From Myxococcales bacterium (GTDB lineage Bacteria > Myxococcota_A > Polyangia > Palsa-1104), in contig PNAM01000010.1 in the NCBI GenBank assembly GCA_003170275.1, forward strand, positions 301,230 through 365,229: 64,000 bases of DNA. Direction: 5' to 3'. The notes below the pieces were generated by a model that saw only the letters and a list, made by a program, of their open reading frames with translations, did no database searches and had not been told where the DNA came from. Both the position numbers and the translations under genes were made by a program. Positions within the stretch are counted from its first letter, which is position 1. Each line of letters starts with the position of its first letter. This document shows positions 25,393 through 32,939 of the stretch, in pieces.

Positions 25393-27674
25393 GGCGCATA
25401 TCCTAGTTCGGAATCCTTGATCTTGCGCGCCAGAAGCCGAGCGCGCGCTCGTGCCAGGATCGCCCCTTCGATGTCGCCCGAATGATCCGCGATGTCCGCG
25501 AGCAGCTCTTCCGCCTGCTTGCGCTCGCTCAACGAGAGGGTCCCGTCGGCGCCGTGCCGCAGCAATGCCTGCGCGCCGGCGACATCCTTCGCCTCCAGCC
25601 GCAACCGTGCGCCCTGAAGGACGAGCGACCCGGCGTCCGGGTGGGCCACCCGCCCGCGACGGATCGCCTCGTCCGCACCAGGCAGATCGCCGGCCTGCGT
25701 GAGCGCCGTCGCTGCCGCCAGGTAGCCGCCCGGGGACGGCGTCGAGTCGAGCAACGCGCTCACGGCCTGCTTGATCCACTTCGGGTCGCGGGTCGACTGG
25801 GCGATGGTCAGCCATTGGACCAGGGAGGCCTCGGACCGACCCGCCAGCTCGACCGCCCTGCCGCACGCGGCGACGGCCAGCTCGATCCTTTTCTTGTAGA
25901 CCAGGTACTGCGCGAGCACGAACAGCGGGGCGGGCTGTTGCGCGACCGCGTCGATGATCCGGTCGCCCACCACGGCGTGAATCTCCTCGGGTGGAATGGG
26001 AATCCCCCGCGACGCCAGCCGGTATTCGAGCGCGGCCTGGGCGCGGTGCCCCTCGCCGGCGAGCACGCGCGCTGCCAACCGATGGGCCAACGAATTGGTC
26101 GGATGCAACCAGAGTGCGCGATTGAGGTGTTGCATCACCTCGGGTCGCTTGGTGCGAATCGCTTGTTCCGCCGCCACGAGCTCCAGCTGGTAGTCGGCCG
26201 GGTGGCGCTCGAGGGCCGCCTGCAGCGCTGCCGCGGGCGCGGCGCCGGCCAACTTCGAGAGGCGATCGGAGTCCGCCAACAAGGTGTGCGGCGCTGCGAA
26301 CGCCGAACCGACCAGCGCCACCGCCCAGATCCCGATCACCGCGCCGATCATCGAAACCGGCAGGCGCACCTTGCGCGCTTCGCCGGCTCCCTCGTAGGCG
26401 CGCCCGATCACGATGCCGAGCAGCGCGGCGGCCGGGAACGCGATCCCTGGAAACTCGAGGCTGAAATCGCCGGCGTCGTGCACCAACGCGGCGACCACCG
26501 CGCACCCGGCGGCGACCGTCGAGGGTTCGCGCTCCCAGACGCGCGGCACCACGCGCCTGGCGGCCAGGAAGAGCAGCGCCGCGAGCAGGAGCGCGATCGG
26601 AAATCCCCATTCGGCGCTCGCCTGCACGGCGACGTTCTCGGGATAGACCAGTCGAACGCTCTCGTCATCGTCTCGATACGCGAGCAGCGGCGCCTCGAAC
26701 GCGCCCCGACCGACGCCCGTCCACGCGTAATGGCGCGCCAAGATCATTCCGTCCCGCCAGCCCCGGAGCTTTTGCGCGAGCACCAGGTTCTCGACATTCG
26801 CGGGCAACACCCTGGCTCGCAGCCCGTCCGAGACCCACAAGGTCGCGCCGGATCCGAGGAGGATCAGCACGAAGCCCACGGCCAGCCCGCGGGCCCAGCC
26901 GAAACGGCGCGCCATCATCGTACCGACCAACCCGAAGGCGCCGACCCCGAGGCCCAGGGCCCCGGACCTCGAGGTGGTCAACAGCACCCCGGCGAAGGTG
27001 AGCCCGGCGGCGAGCAACATCCCGAGCCGGGCGCCGGCCTCGAACTCCAGGGCCAACCCAACCGACAAGAGACAGCCCATCGAAAACAGGGCCGCCGCGT
27101 GGTTTCCGTTCACGAAGGTTCCGAACACGCCGGTGCCCGCCAGGTGGCGCGGGTGGTACAACCCCAAGATGTCCTGGGCGCCGGTCATCTTCTGAACCAT
27201 CGCCAAGACCGCGAGCGAGGCCGCGAGGAGCGAGATCGCGACCAGCACGCGACGCGAGCGCTGCGGCGACCGCGCGACGCCCACCGCGCACATCATCAGC
27301 CCGAGACAGGCCAGCCCCTTGATCACCTCGAGCGCGGTCGCCGGAACGTCGAGCGTCAAGGGCATCCACGCCGGCGCGCTCCCTCCTGCGGCGTCGGCGC
27401 GCAGCTCGAAGGCCGACGGAGACAACCACCGGATGAAGCCGGCGGGCAGCGGGACGAGCTGCAGGATGGTGTAGCCGACCGCGATCACGCCTGGGAGCAG
27501 GAAGGGCACCACCCGCAGCCCGTGTCGCCCGCGGGAGATGGCGTACGCACCGAAGAGAACCAGGGCCGCCAGCGACAGGCCTACCTGCGTCCACGGGTGG
27601 ACGGAGCCGATGAGCAGGGGCGGCGCGATGGATAGGAGCAAGACGCCCCATGCCAACGCGCGCTCCAGTTTCAT
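25389..27674 (-). CDS. O-antigen polymerase/ligase family membrane protein with helical-repeat C-terminal domain
   Basis: A 761-residue protein. Residues 1 to about 460 contain roughly ten or more membrane spans with the Wzy/WaaL-type features LTTSRSGALGLGVGAFGL, a long periplasmic loop with NVENLVLAQKLRGWRDGM and HYAWTGVGRGAFEAP. The last 300 residues are soluble, alanine-rich and TPR-like (for example HLNRALWLHPTNSLAHRLAARVLAG). Such Wzy_C-plus-TPR proteins polymerise or ligate glycan units on the periplasmic side. It sits one base after the export lipoprotein stop and overlaps rfbB, so it belongs to the exopolysaccharide operon that begins with the barrel gene. Polymerase versus ligase cannot be decided. 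Confidence 0.85.
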   Translation of the reverse strand: MKLERALAWGVLLLSIAPPLLIGSVHPWTQVGLSLAALVLFGAYAISRGRHGLRVVPFLLPGVIAVGYTILQLVPLPAGFIRWLSPSAFELRADAAGGSAPAWMPLTLDVPATALEVIKGLACLGLMMCAVGVARSPQRSRRVLVAISLLAASLAVLAMVQKMTGAQDILGLYHPRHLAGTGVFGTFVNGNHAAALFSMGCLLSVGLALEFEAGARLGMLLAAGLTFAGVLLTTSRSGALGLGVGAFGLVGTMMARRFGWARGLAVGFVLILLGSGATLWVSDGLRARVLPANVENLVLAQKLRGWRDGMILARHYAWTGVGRGAFEAPLLAYRDDDESVRLVYPENVAVQASAEWGFPIALLLAALLFLAARRVVPRVWEREPSTVAAGCAVVAALVHDAGDFSLEFPGIAFPAAALLGIVIGRAYEGAGEARKVRLPVSMIGAVIGIWAVALVGSAFAAPHTLLADSDRLSKLAGAAPAAALQAALERHPADYQLELVAAEQAIRTKRPEVMQHLNRALWLHPTNSLAHRLAARVLAGEGHRAQAALEYRLASRGIPIPPEEIHAVVGDRIIDAVAQQPAPLFVLAQYLVYKKRIELAVAACGRAVELAGRSEASLVQWLTIAQSTRDPKWIKQAVSALLDSTPSPGGYLAAATALTQAGDLPGADEAIRRGRVAHPDAGSLVLQGARLRLEAKDVAGAQALLRHGADGTLSLSERKQAEELLADIADHSGDIEGAILARARARLLARKIKDSELGYAP

Positions 27675-27675
27675 T

Positions 27676-28260
27676 CTAGAACAGCCGCTCGGGCACCGAT
27701 ATGATGTCGCCTGGGCGGAGGTACATGTTGCGCGCCTTGCCCTGCCCGATGTCTTCCACCGGCACCTTGGTGGTGGTCTTGACGCCCCCCTCGCTGCGGG
27801 TGACGGTCGTGTCGTTCTTGGCGGCCAACGGGGTAAAGCCGCCGGACAGGGTGATCGCTTCGACGACGCTCATCGAGGGCGTGTACGTCAGCGTGCCCGG
27901 CTTCGAGACCTGGCCAATGATGTAGACCTTCTTGGAAGTCTGATCCTTGACCAGCACGCTGACTTGCGGGCTGCGCAGGATTCCGTCGGACAGACGCTCG
28001 GCGATTCTCTTCGCGATCGATTGGGGGTCGAGGCCTTCGACCTTGATCACGCCGGCGAGCGGGAAGTTGATCGTCCCTTCGGCCCCCACGCGATAAAGCC
28101 CCGAGAGGTCGGCCTCGCCGTAGACTCGTACCTCGAACGTGTCGCCAATTCCAAGGGTGGTGTCCGCCGCCGGGATTTGCGTCGGCGTCTCGACGATGGT
28201 TGTCGCGCTAGGTCCGCAGGCAACGAGGAACAGAGCGAAGAACAGCGTGCTGCGCAACAT
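27676..28260 (-). CDS. Polysaccharide export lipoprotein (Wza-like, PES/SLBB)
   Basis: A 194-residue secreted lipoprotein: signal peptide with lipobox LVAC (Cys15). The mature part has the polysaccharide-export (PES) domain opening LGIGDTFEVRVYGEADLSG and GTINFPLAGVIKVEGLDP, then one SLBB repeat around KVYIIGQVSKPGTLTYTP and LRPGDIISVPE at the end. It is much shorter than E. coli Wza (about 380), so it would form only the periplasmic ring, with the adjacent barrel protein perhaps providing the outer-membrane passage. Ten bases downstream of the barrel gene. No Wzc/Wzb partner is visible in the window. Confidence 0.92.
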   Translation of the reverse strand: MLRSTLFFALFLVACGPSATTIVETPTQIPAADTTLGIGDTFEVRVYGEADLSGLYRVGAEGTINFPLAGVIKVEGLDPQSIAKRIAERLSDGILRSPQVSVLVKDQTSKKVYIIGQVSKPGTLTYTPSMSVVEAITLSGGFTPLAAKNDTTVTRSEGGVKTTTKVPVEDIGQGKARNMYLRPGDIISVPERLF

Positions 28261-28270
28261 GTCGTCGGCC

Positions 28271-29572
28271 TTAGTACAGCACCGCGAGTCGCAACCACAC
28301 CTCGTGCTTCAGGTAGTTCAGCGGGATGGGCTGCGTCGCAAGCGCGCTGGCCGACGCCAGATCTGCGTTCGTGTTGTTGTATTGGAGCACATATCCCAAG
28401 CTGCCAATCAGCCAGTCCTTGAAGGGATAGTCGACGCGCGCATCGAAGTTGAGGTAGTTGTCGGTCCGCGAGCGTAGGGGCATGCTCGCGTTGTCGACAA
28501 GACCACTGGCCAGCTGAATGTCCTGGTAGCGGATGTTCGAGTAGGTCAACTTCAAGCTTCCGGTGAAGCGCCAGATCAACTGGCTCCAGGCAATATAGGC
28601 GGAATCGATGTCGTAATACGAGCCGAGCAGCGAGTTCGCGAAGTCGTGCTTGTAGCCGATTGACCCCGACGAGAAGACCGTCGGCTTCCAACGGATGTCG
28701 AGTCCGGCGATTCCCGTATTCGGGCTCTGGCCCGTGGAAGCGGCAGTGGTCTGGTAGAAACCATTGGCGTAGCCAGCCCAAAGATTGAAGGAGAGCTTGG
28801 TTGTCAGAAGCCCGGTCAACCCGGCGATGGCGCGCAGCGGAAACGAGTTCGGATGGTTGATCACGCCGGGACCCGTGCCCTGGTAGAGGTACGGCGTATC
28901 GCTGATGTCGATCCACACCGACGTCTTGGGCAGGAACTTCCAGGCCGCGTGGAGCGCGACCTTGTGATAGTAGACGTTCAGATCCTGAAGCTGCCGCTCC
29001 TCGAAGAAGTCGATCCCGAACACATATTGAAGGTCGAACTCGAGCCGCCCGCCGCCCGGCCGAAAGCGAAGACGAAGCCCGGCCTCATTGGTGTCGCGAT
29101 CGAGGTTGGATTGAGTCGGCGTGAACGGCGGCTGGACGGTGCGCAGAAAATTGTCGAACAGATCGATTGTGAACGGGTAGAACGGCAAGATCGTCAGAAG
29201 TGCTCCGGCTTGGAGCCCGAAGGAGCGGTGCTGCGAAAGGAGCGGATTGGGCCCGAAGAACTCGTTGTAGTCCAATCCCGCGTGCAGTCGGAAGTCGATC
29301 GTGTGCGGCGTGCCGCCGCCGCGCAGTCCCGGTCGCGTCGCCAGATCGATCGACGGCAGCACGCGCAGGATGAACGCCGGGATCGCCGGGTTGGCCGCGC
29401 TGTCGTTGGCGAAGAAGACGTTCGAATCGTAGCGCCCCTCGACCGCAATGCCGAGGTGCAATACGAGGCGGTCGCCGAGTCGGATACCCGGCCCCTCCGC
29501 GCGCGCTGTGCTCGCACAGGCGAGCAGCACACACATCCCCAGGATAAACGAAGCTGATCGCTGTCCCCGCAT
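28271..29572 (-). CDS. Outer-membrane beta-barrel protein of the exopolysaccharide operon
   Basis: A 433-residue secreted protein: signal peptide to about residue 25 (cut after ASTARA), then alternating aromatic/polar strands typical of an outer-membrane barrel (GIAVEGRYDSNVFF, YPFTIDLFDNFLR, LRLRFRPGGGRLEFDLQYVF) and a terminal strand ending in Tyr (VWLRLAVLY). It opens a minus-strand operon with the Wza-like lipoprotein. Barrels of this kind (Wzi- or WzpX-like) accompany short Wza-type proteins in myxobacteria and may form the outer-membrane exit for the polymer; that role is inferred from position. Upstream region is AT-rich (29618-29651). Confidence 0.8.
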   Translation of the reverse strand: MRGQRSASFILGMCVLLACASTARAEGPGIRLGDRLVLHLGIAVEGRYDSNVFFANDSAANPAIPAFILRVLPSIDLATRPGLRGGGTPHTIDFRLHAGLDYNEFFGPNPLLSQHRSFGLQAGALLTILPFYPFTIDLFDNFLRTVQPPFTPTQSNLDRDTNEAGLRLRFRPGGGRLEFDLQYVFGIDFFEERQLQDLNVYYHKVALHAAWKFLPKTSVWIDISDTPYLYQGTGPGVINHPNSFPLRAIAGLTGLLTTKLSFNLWAGYANGFYQTTAASTGQSPNTGIAGLDIRWKPTVFSSGSIGYKHDFANSLLGSYYDIDSAYIAWSQLIWRFTGSLKLTYSNIRYQDIQLASGLVDNASMPLRSRTDNYLNFDARVDYPFKDWLIGSLGYVLQYNNTNADLASASALATQPIPLNYLKHEVWLRLAVLY

Positions 29573-29617
29573 CGCTCTTCGTGTCGCTCGCCCCCCGGGA
29601 ACTGCGACCGGGATGAA

Positions 29618-29651
29618 AGTTAAGTTTAACTGCGTTGCGTGCTAGTTAAAC
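29618..29651. promoter_or_regulatory. AT-rich inverted-repeat island upstream of exopolysaccharide operon
   Basis: Within very GC-rich DNA this stretch carries AGTTAA-GT-TTAACT (29618-29631) and a larger inverted repeat GTTTAAC (29624-29630) / GTTAAAC (29645-29651). Read on the minus strand a weak -35 TTTAAC (29645-29650) and -10 TAAACT (29623-29628) are 16 bases apart, placed to start the barrel gene at 29572. It may be promoter plus operator; it also covers the last codons of the 178-residue secreted protein gene. Confidence 0.35.
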
Positions 29652-30178
29652 GGGGACGCCTCTGGCGGCCGCGTCACGTCTGGCAGCGGTAGCTGCGGCT
29701 CCGTCGGGTCGTCGTCGGGAACGCTGGGATCGATTTCGACCTGAACGTTGGTCGCCCCGACGTAGCTGGGCTCCTCGCCAACGCAGTTCTCCGCCTCGGT
29801 GCCGAGCACGAGAACCTTCTGATACAGAATCGTCATGCGGGTGAACTCGTGCTGCCGCTCGCCATCGTTTCCGCGAGCAACGGCGGTATTCAGGTTCACG
29901 ATTCCCTGGTCCGCCAGCGAGACGTGACCCTTGATCTGCACCAGCTTGTCGTTCACGCAGTTCAGCTTGATCGCGTCCTTCTTGCGGCGCGCCTGGTCTA
30001 CCAGCTTGGTGACCTTACCCTGCGAATCCTGCATCTTCTGCAGGAACTCGCGTGAAGTATTCATGGTCTCTTCCGGGCTGGTCTGGCGCGCAGGCGAATC
30101 CTCGGCGAACGCAGCCGTAGCCAACAGGAGCCCGAGTGGGCCCGCGATGGCGAAAAAGCGACGTTTGGTCAGACTCAT
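29642..30178 (-). CDS. Secreted hypothetical protein with proline-rich tail
   Basis: A 178-residue protein that I do not recognise. Start is set at ATG 30178 because GGAGG lies six bases upstream; an ATG at 30190 is the alternative. A signal peptide is clear (KRRFFAIAGPLGLLLATAAFA). The mature part is helical and charged (EETMNTSREFLQKMQDSQGKVTK), has two cysteines (in LNCVND and ENCVGE) and ends in an acidic, proline-rich tail (PDDDPTEPQLPLPDVTRPP). It has a near-consensus sigma-70 promoter of its own (30220-30248), so it is probably well expressed, and lies just downstream of the Glt-like operon. A periplasmic structural or accessory role is a guess from location only. Confidence 0.75.
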   Translation of the reverse strand: MSLTKRRFFAIAGPLGLLLATAAFAEDSPARQTSPEETMNTSREFLQKMQDSQGKVTKLVDQARRKKDAIKLNCVNDKLVQIKGHVSLADQGIVNLNTAVARGNDGERQHEFTRMTILYQKVLVLGTEAENCVGEEPSYVGATNVQVEIDPSVPDDDPTEPQLPLPDVTRPPEASPFN

Positions 30179-30219
30179 TCTTGCCTCCATGAGAGGCTCC
30201 CGTTTCAGTAGAGGGAGCT

Positions 30220-30248
30220 ATTATCTGCTCTCCGACTTACCGTGTCAA
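30220..30248 (-). promoter_or_regulatory. Near-consensus sigma-70 promoter
   Basis: On the minus strand TTGACA (30243-30248) and GATAAT (30220-30225) are separated by exactly 17 bases, one mismatch from the full consensus. It reads into the secreted protein gene starting at 30178. The -10 box is flanked by an imperfect inverted repeat (GGAGAGC ... GCTCCC) that could be an operator. A further inverted repeat, CCTAC (30263-30267) / GTAGG (30274-30278), lies just upstream, without a T-run. Confidence 0.75.
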
Positions 30249-30333
30249 CACTACGAGAGCACCCTACGCATAGGTAGGTTGCAGGGAGGGGGTAGACCGT
30301 TCAGAGCGCGCAAACATGCGGGACGGAACGGAT

Positions 30334-31758
30334 TTAGTTGGCTTTGGTGAAGACGAACGGGTGCGAGATGTTGGACTCGCCCTTGGACGCCGGGAAGACC
30401 CAGCCCTTGATCTTGACCTTCATGCACGAGGTGACGTCGTCGGAGCCGAGCGTGTCGTCCTTGAAATCGACCTCGGTGACCTTGCCGACTGCGCTGACGG
30501 TGAACTCGACCGTCACCTTGCCGGAGAGCGAGCCGGAGCGCTTCAGGGCCGATTCGTAGCAGGCGGTCATGGAGCCCAGGTTACGGCGCACCACGCCGGC
30601 GATCAGATCGGACGACAGATCGCCATCGACCTTCGCCTTGCCGATCTCGGTGTGGCCCTTGACGATCACCGCGGTGCCGCCGGCCTTCTCGCCGGTGCCG
30701 ACCGCGCTGGTGCCGTTGAGGCTGATGGTCCCGCCCGTGCCGTGGTGCGTGCCGTCGCCGGTGCCGCCGCTCTGGTGCAGGCCGGGCCGCCCGTCACCGG
30801 ACGCGCCTTCGACGCCGCCGATCGACTTCAAGGTCTTGTCGGCGTCGTCCGACGGACGACCGTGCTTCAAAGTGTCGGAGACCACGCCGCCGCGGCCCTT
30901 CGAGGTGAGCTGTGCGAGCACGCCCTTCTTGGCGATCGCCGCGTTCAACGCCGCCACGCGATCCGCTTCCTTGCGCTCGGCCGCTTCCTTGGCCGCCGCC
31001 GCCGCCGCCGCCTTCTCCTCGTCGGTCGCTACGTGCACGGGCTTCTTCGGCCCGGGATCGCTCTTCGCCTTCTTGCCTTCGCCCTTGTCGGCGACCTTCT
31101 TCTCGGCGGGCTTCTCGGGCGCCTTGGGCACGTCGGCCGGCTTGGGCGGCTCCTGTTGCTTCACCGGATAGATCTTGCCGATCTCGACGTCGATCACCTC
31201 CGGATCGCGGACGCGCGGCCAATCGACGTTGCGCAAATACACCACGAAGCCGAAGTGCAACAGGAACGAAGCGCCCACCACCGCGACCAGCATCCAGTCG
31301 AGGTTCTGCATGAGCGACGAACGCACCGACGGCGGAAGCTGCGGCCGCGGCTGGATCGGCGGCGGCGCGACGAACTGGAACAGCACCGTCACGTCGCCGA
31401 TCACCACCTTGCCGCGCGCGCGGTCGGTGAGCATCAGGTGCCACAGGTCGCCCTTCTTTTGCGCCTTCCCCGCCTGGCGCAACGCCGGAAGCGCCACGAC
31501 CTGATCGCCCAGCGACACGCGGCCGTCCATCGCATCGGTGAAGTTCAGGGCATAGCCCTGGGGCGAGAGATCGAACAACACGAAGGTCCGCGGCAGCGCG
31601 TTGGAGGCCGGCACGACGAACGTGTTCTTCGTCGACTGACCGACGGTGACGTTCTCGCGCTTGCGCACGAGTCGCTCCTCGACGATCTTGCCGTTCTGGA
31701 TGATGCCGATACGGAGAATCTTCAGATCCGTATCGCCTTTTTTCTGCGCCTGGGCCAT
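30334..31758 (-). CDS. AgmX/PglI C-terminal domain protein with FHA-like N terminus (GltG-like)
   Basis: A 474-residue inner-membrane protein. Residues 1-130 look like an FHA-type beta sandwich (KRENVTVGQSTKNTFVVP, FDLSPQGYALNF). A single membrane span lies at about 153-175. A proline/lysine/alanine-rich periplasmic stretch (about 195-280, with a run of Ala) leads to glycine-rich linkers and a TonB-like AgmX/PglI C-terminal domain (about 375-474: VVRRNLGSMTACYESALKR, GKVTVEFTVSAVGKVTEV, CMKVKIKGWVFP). This is the architecture of GltG, which links the gliding motor to the envelope in Myxococcus. It ends the GltD-E-F-G-like gene order. Whether the cell glides is not shown by sequence. Confidence 0.82.
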   Translation of the reverse strand: MAQAQKKGDTDLKILRIGIIQNGKIVEERLVRKRENVTVGQSTKNTFVVPASNALPRTFVLFDLSPQGYALNFTDAMDGRVSLGDQVVALPALRQAGKAQKKGDLWHLMLTDRARGKVVIGDVTVLFQFVAPPPIQPRPQLPPSVRSSLMQNLDWMLVAVVGASFLLHFGFVVYLRNVDWPRVRDPEVIDVEIGKIYPVKQQEPPKPADVPKAPEKPAEKKVADKGEGKKAKSDPGPKKPVHVATDEEKAAAAAAAKEAAERKEADRVAALNAAIAKKGVLAQLTSKGRGGVVSDTLKHGRPSDDADKTLKSIGGVEGASGDGRPGLHQSGGTGDGTHHGTGGTISLNGTSAVGTGEKAGGTAVIVKGHTEIGKAKVDGDLSSDLIAGVVRRNLGSMTACYESALKRSGSLSGKVTVEFTVSAVGKVTEVDFKDDTLGSDDVTSCMKVKIKGWVFPASKGESNISHPFVFTKAN

Positions 31759-31776
31759 CAGTTCACCTTTGGATAC

Positions 31777-32031
31777 TTAAAACGGGTGCTTGCCCGTCGC
31801 CTGAAGGATCTTGGGCAGGAAGTCCTGTTTCAGGTTCTCCCAATCGTAATCCAAATTGGAGCGCTGGAGAAGGTAGAAGGCCTGCGGCTTGTGCACGTGG
31901 CCCTCGACGACGGTCGCCTCGAGCTTGATCACGCGCCCGCCGCCGCGCCGCTTCTCGCCCTCTTCTTCCGCGCCCGCGAGTCCACCGAGCGCCGCCAGAA
32001 ATCCCGCCGCCAGAACGAGTCGCTTCATCAT
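31777..32031 (-). CDS. Small secreted protein (GltF position)
   Basis: An 84-residue protein with a signal peptide (MMKRLVLAAGFLAALGGLAGA). The mature part is about 63 residues: an acidic-basic segment (EEEGEKRRGGGRVIKLEATVVEG), then KPQAFYLLQRSNLDYDWENLK and a short tail. Its start overlaps the stop of the TPR gene (ATGATGA, 32026-32031), and the AgmX/PglI gene starts 18 bases after it. In Myxococcus the small gene gltF sits between gltE and gltG, so position suggests an equivalent; sequence similarity cannot be judged here. Too short for a fold assignment. Confidence 0.75.
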   Translation of the reverse strand: MMKRLVLAAGFLAALGGLAGAEEEGEKRRGGGRVIKLEATVVEGHVHKPQAFYLLQRSNLDYDWENLKQDFLPKILQATGKHPF

Positions 32032-32939
32032 TTGTCTCCCGTCTTGCCGGCAGGCGCAGGCGCGGGCGCGGCCGGTTGCGCCGCCTTGGCCGCTTCCTTC
32101 TCGCGCTTCTTCCGCTCGCGGTCCTGCTTCTTCTGTTCCTTCTCGATCGACTTGCGCGCGTCGGCCATGTACTGGTCCGACGGATCGTCCTTGCCCAGGC
32201 GCGCGCCCATCATCTGCTTGTAGCGGCTGATGAAGTTGATCGACGCGTTCCACTGCGCGACCAGATCCTGGTTGGGCATCTGCGTCGCGTCGAGATAGAG
32301 GATGCCCAGGTTGAAGTACGCGTCGGCGTAGTTGGGATCGAGCTCGAGCGCCTTCTTGTAGGCCTTGTCCGACTCCTCGTAGCGCTGCTTGCCGCGATAG
32401 GCCGAGCCCAGGTTGAGCCAGCCCTTGGCGAAGCGCGGCGCGAGCTGCGTCGACTTCTCCGCCGACTCGACCGCGCCGTCGTAGTTCTTCGCGAACAGAT
32501 ACTGCGCCGCCAGGTTGTTCCACGCGGCGGCGTAGTTGGCGTCCAGCTCGGTGGCCTTCTTGAAGCTCGCCGTCGCCGCGATGCGATCGTCCTTCTGCAG
32601 CGCGATGAAGCCGGAGAGGTTGTGCGACTCGGCGTTGCCCTTGTCGACGCCCTGCGCTTCCTTGATGATCGCCTGCGACAGCTCGTACTTGTGCTGCGCG
32701 AAGTAGCTCTTGGCGAGCAGCATCATCGCCGGCACGTACTTCTCGTCGCGGCTGAGCGCCAGCTTGGCCTGCTGGATCGCGCGCTCGTAGTTGCCCTTCT
32801 TGTAGGCCTCGGTCGCCACGTCGGTGTCCGGCTTGGGATCGGTGCCCTGCCGCTCTTCGACGGTGCCCTTCTTCTGCGCCAGCGCCGCGCCGGAGGATGA
32901 CACCAGCAGCGCCGCCAGCAGGAATTCGCCGGTGCGCAT
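32028..32939 (-). CDS. Secreted TPR protein (GltE/AglT-like)
   Basis: A 303-residue periplasmic or membrane-associated TPR protein. Signal peptide to about residue 21 (LLAALLVSSSGAALA), then at least five TPR units, e.g. AYKKGNYERAIQQAKLAL, AESHNLSGFIALQKDD, AAWNNLAAQYLFAKNYDGAV, GWLNLGSAYRGKQRYEES and ADAYFNLGILYL. The C-terminal 50 residues are a highly charged helix (KSIEKEQKKQDRERKKREKE) ending in an Ala/Pro tail. Start ATG 32939 shares one base with the upstream stop. Order and fold match GltE (AglT) of the Myxococcus gliding complex; no lipobox is visible, unlike some GltE annotations. Confidence 0.8.
   Translation of the reverse strand: MRTGEFLLAALLVSSSGAALAQKKGTVEERQGTDPKPDTDVATEAYKKGNYERAIQQAKLALSRDEKYVPAMMLLAKSYFAQHKYELSQAIIKEAQGVDKGNAESHNLSGFIALQKDDRIAATASFKKATELDANYAAAWNNLAAQYLFAKNYDGAVESAEKSTQLAPRFAKGWLNLGSAYRGKQRYEESDKAYKKALELDPNYADAYFNLGILYLDATQMPNQDLVAQWNASINFISRYKQMMGARLGKDDPSDQYMADARKSIEKEQKKQDRERKKREKEAAKAAQPAAPAPAPAGKTGDK

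Noticed and set aside
24379-26610. Long N-terminal extension of RfbB as a fusion protein
   Set aside because: Only the last 337 residues match RfbB; the rest is a shadow of the polymerase/ligase gene.
30263-30278. Terminator after the AgmX/PglI gene from the CCTAC/GTAGG inverted repeat
   Set aside because: The stem is only 5 bp, has no T-run on the minus strand and lies downstream by 56 bases.
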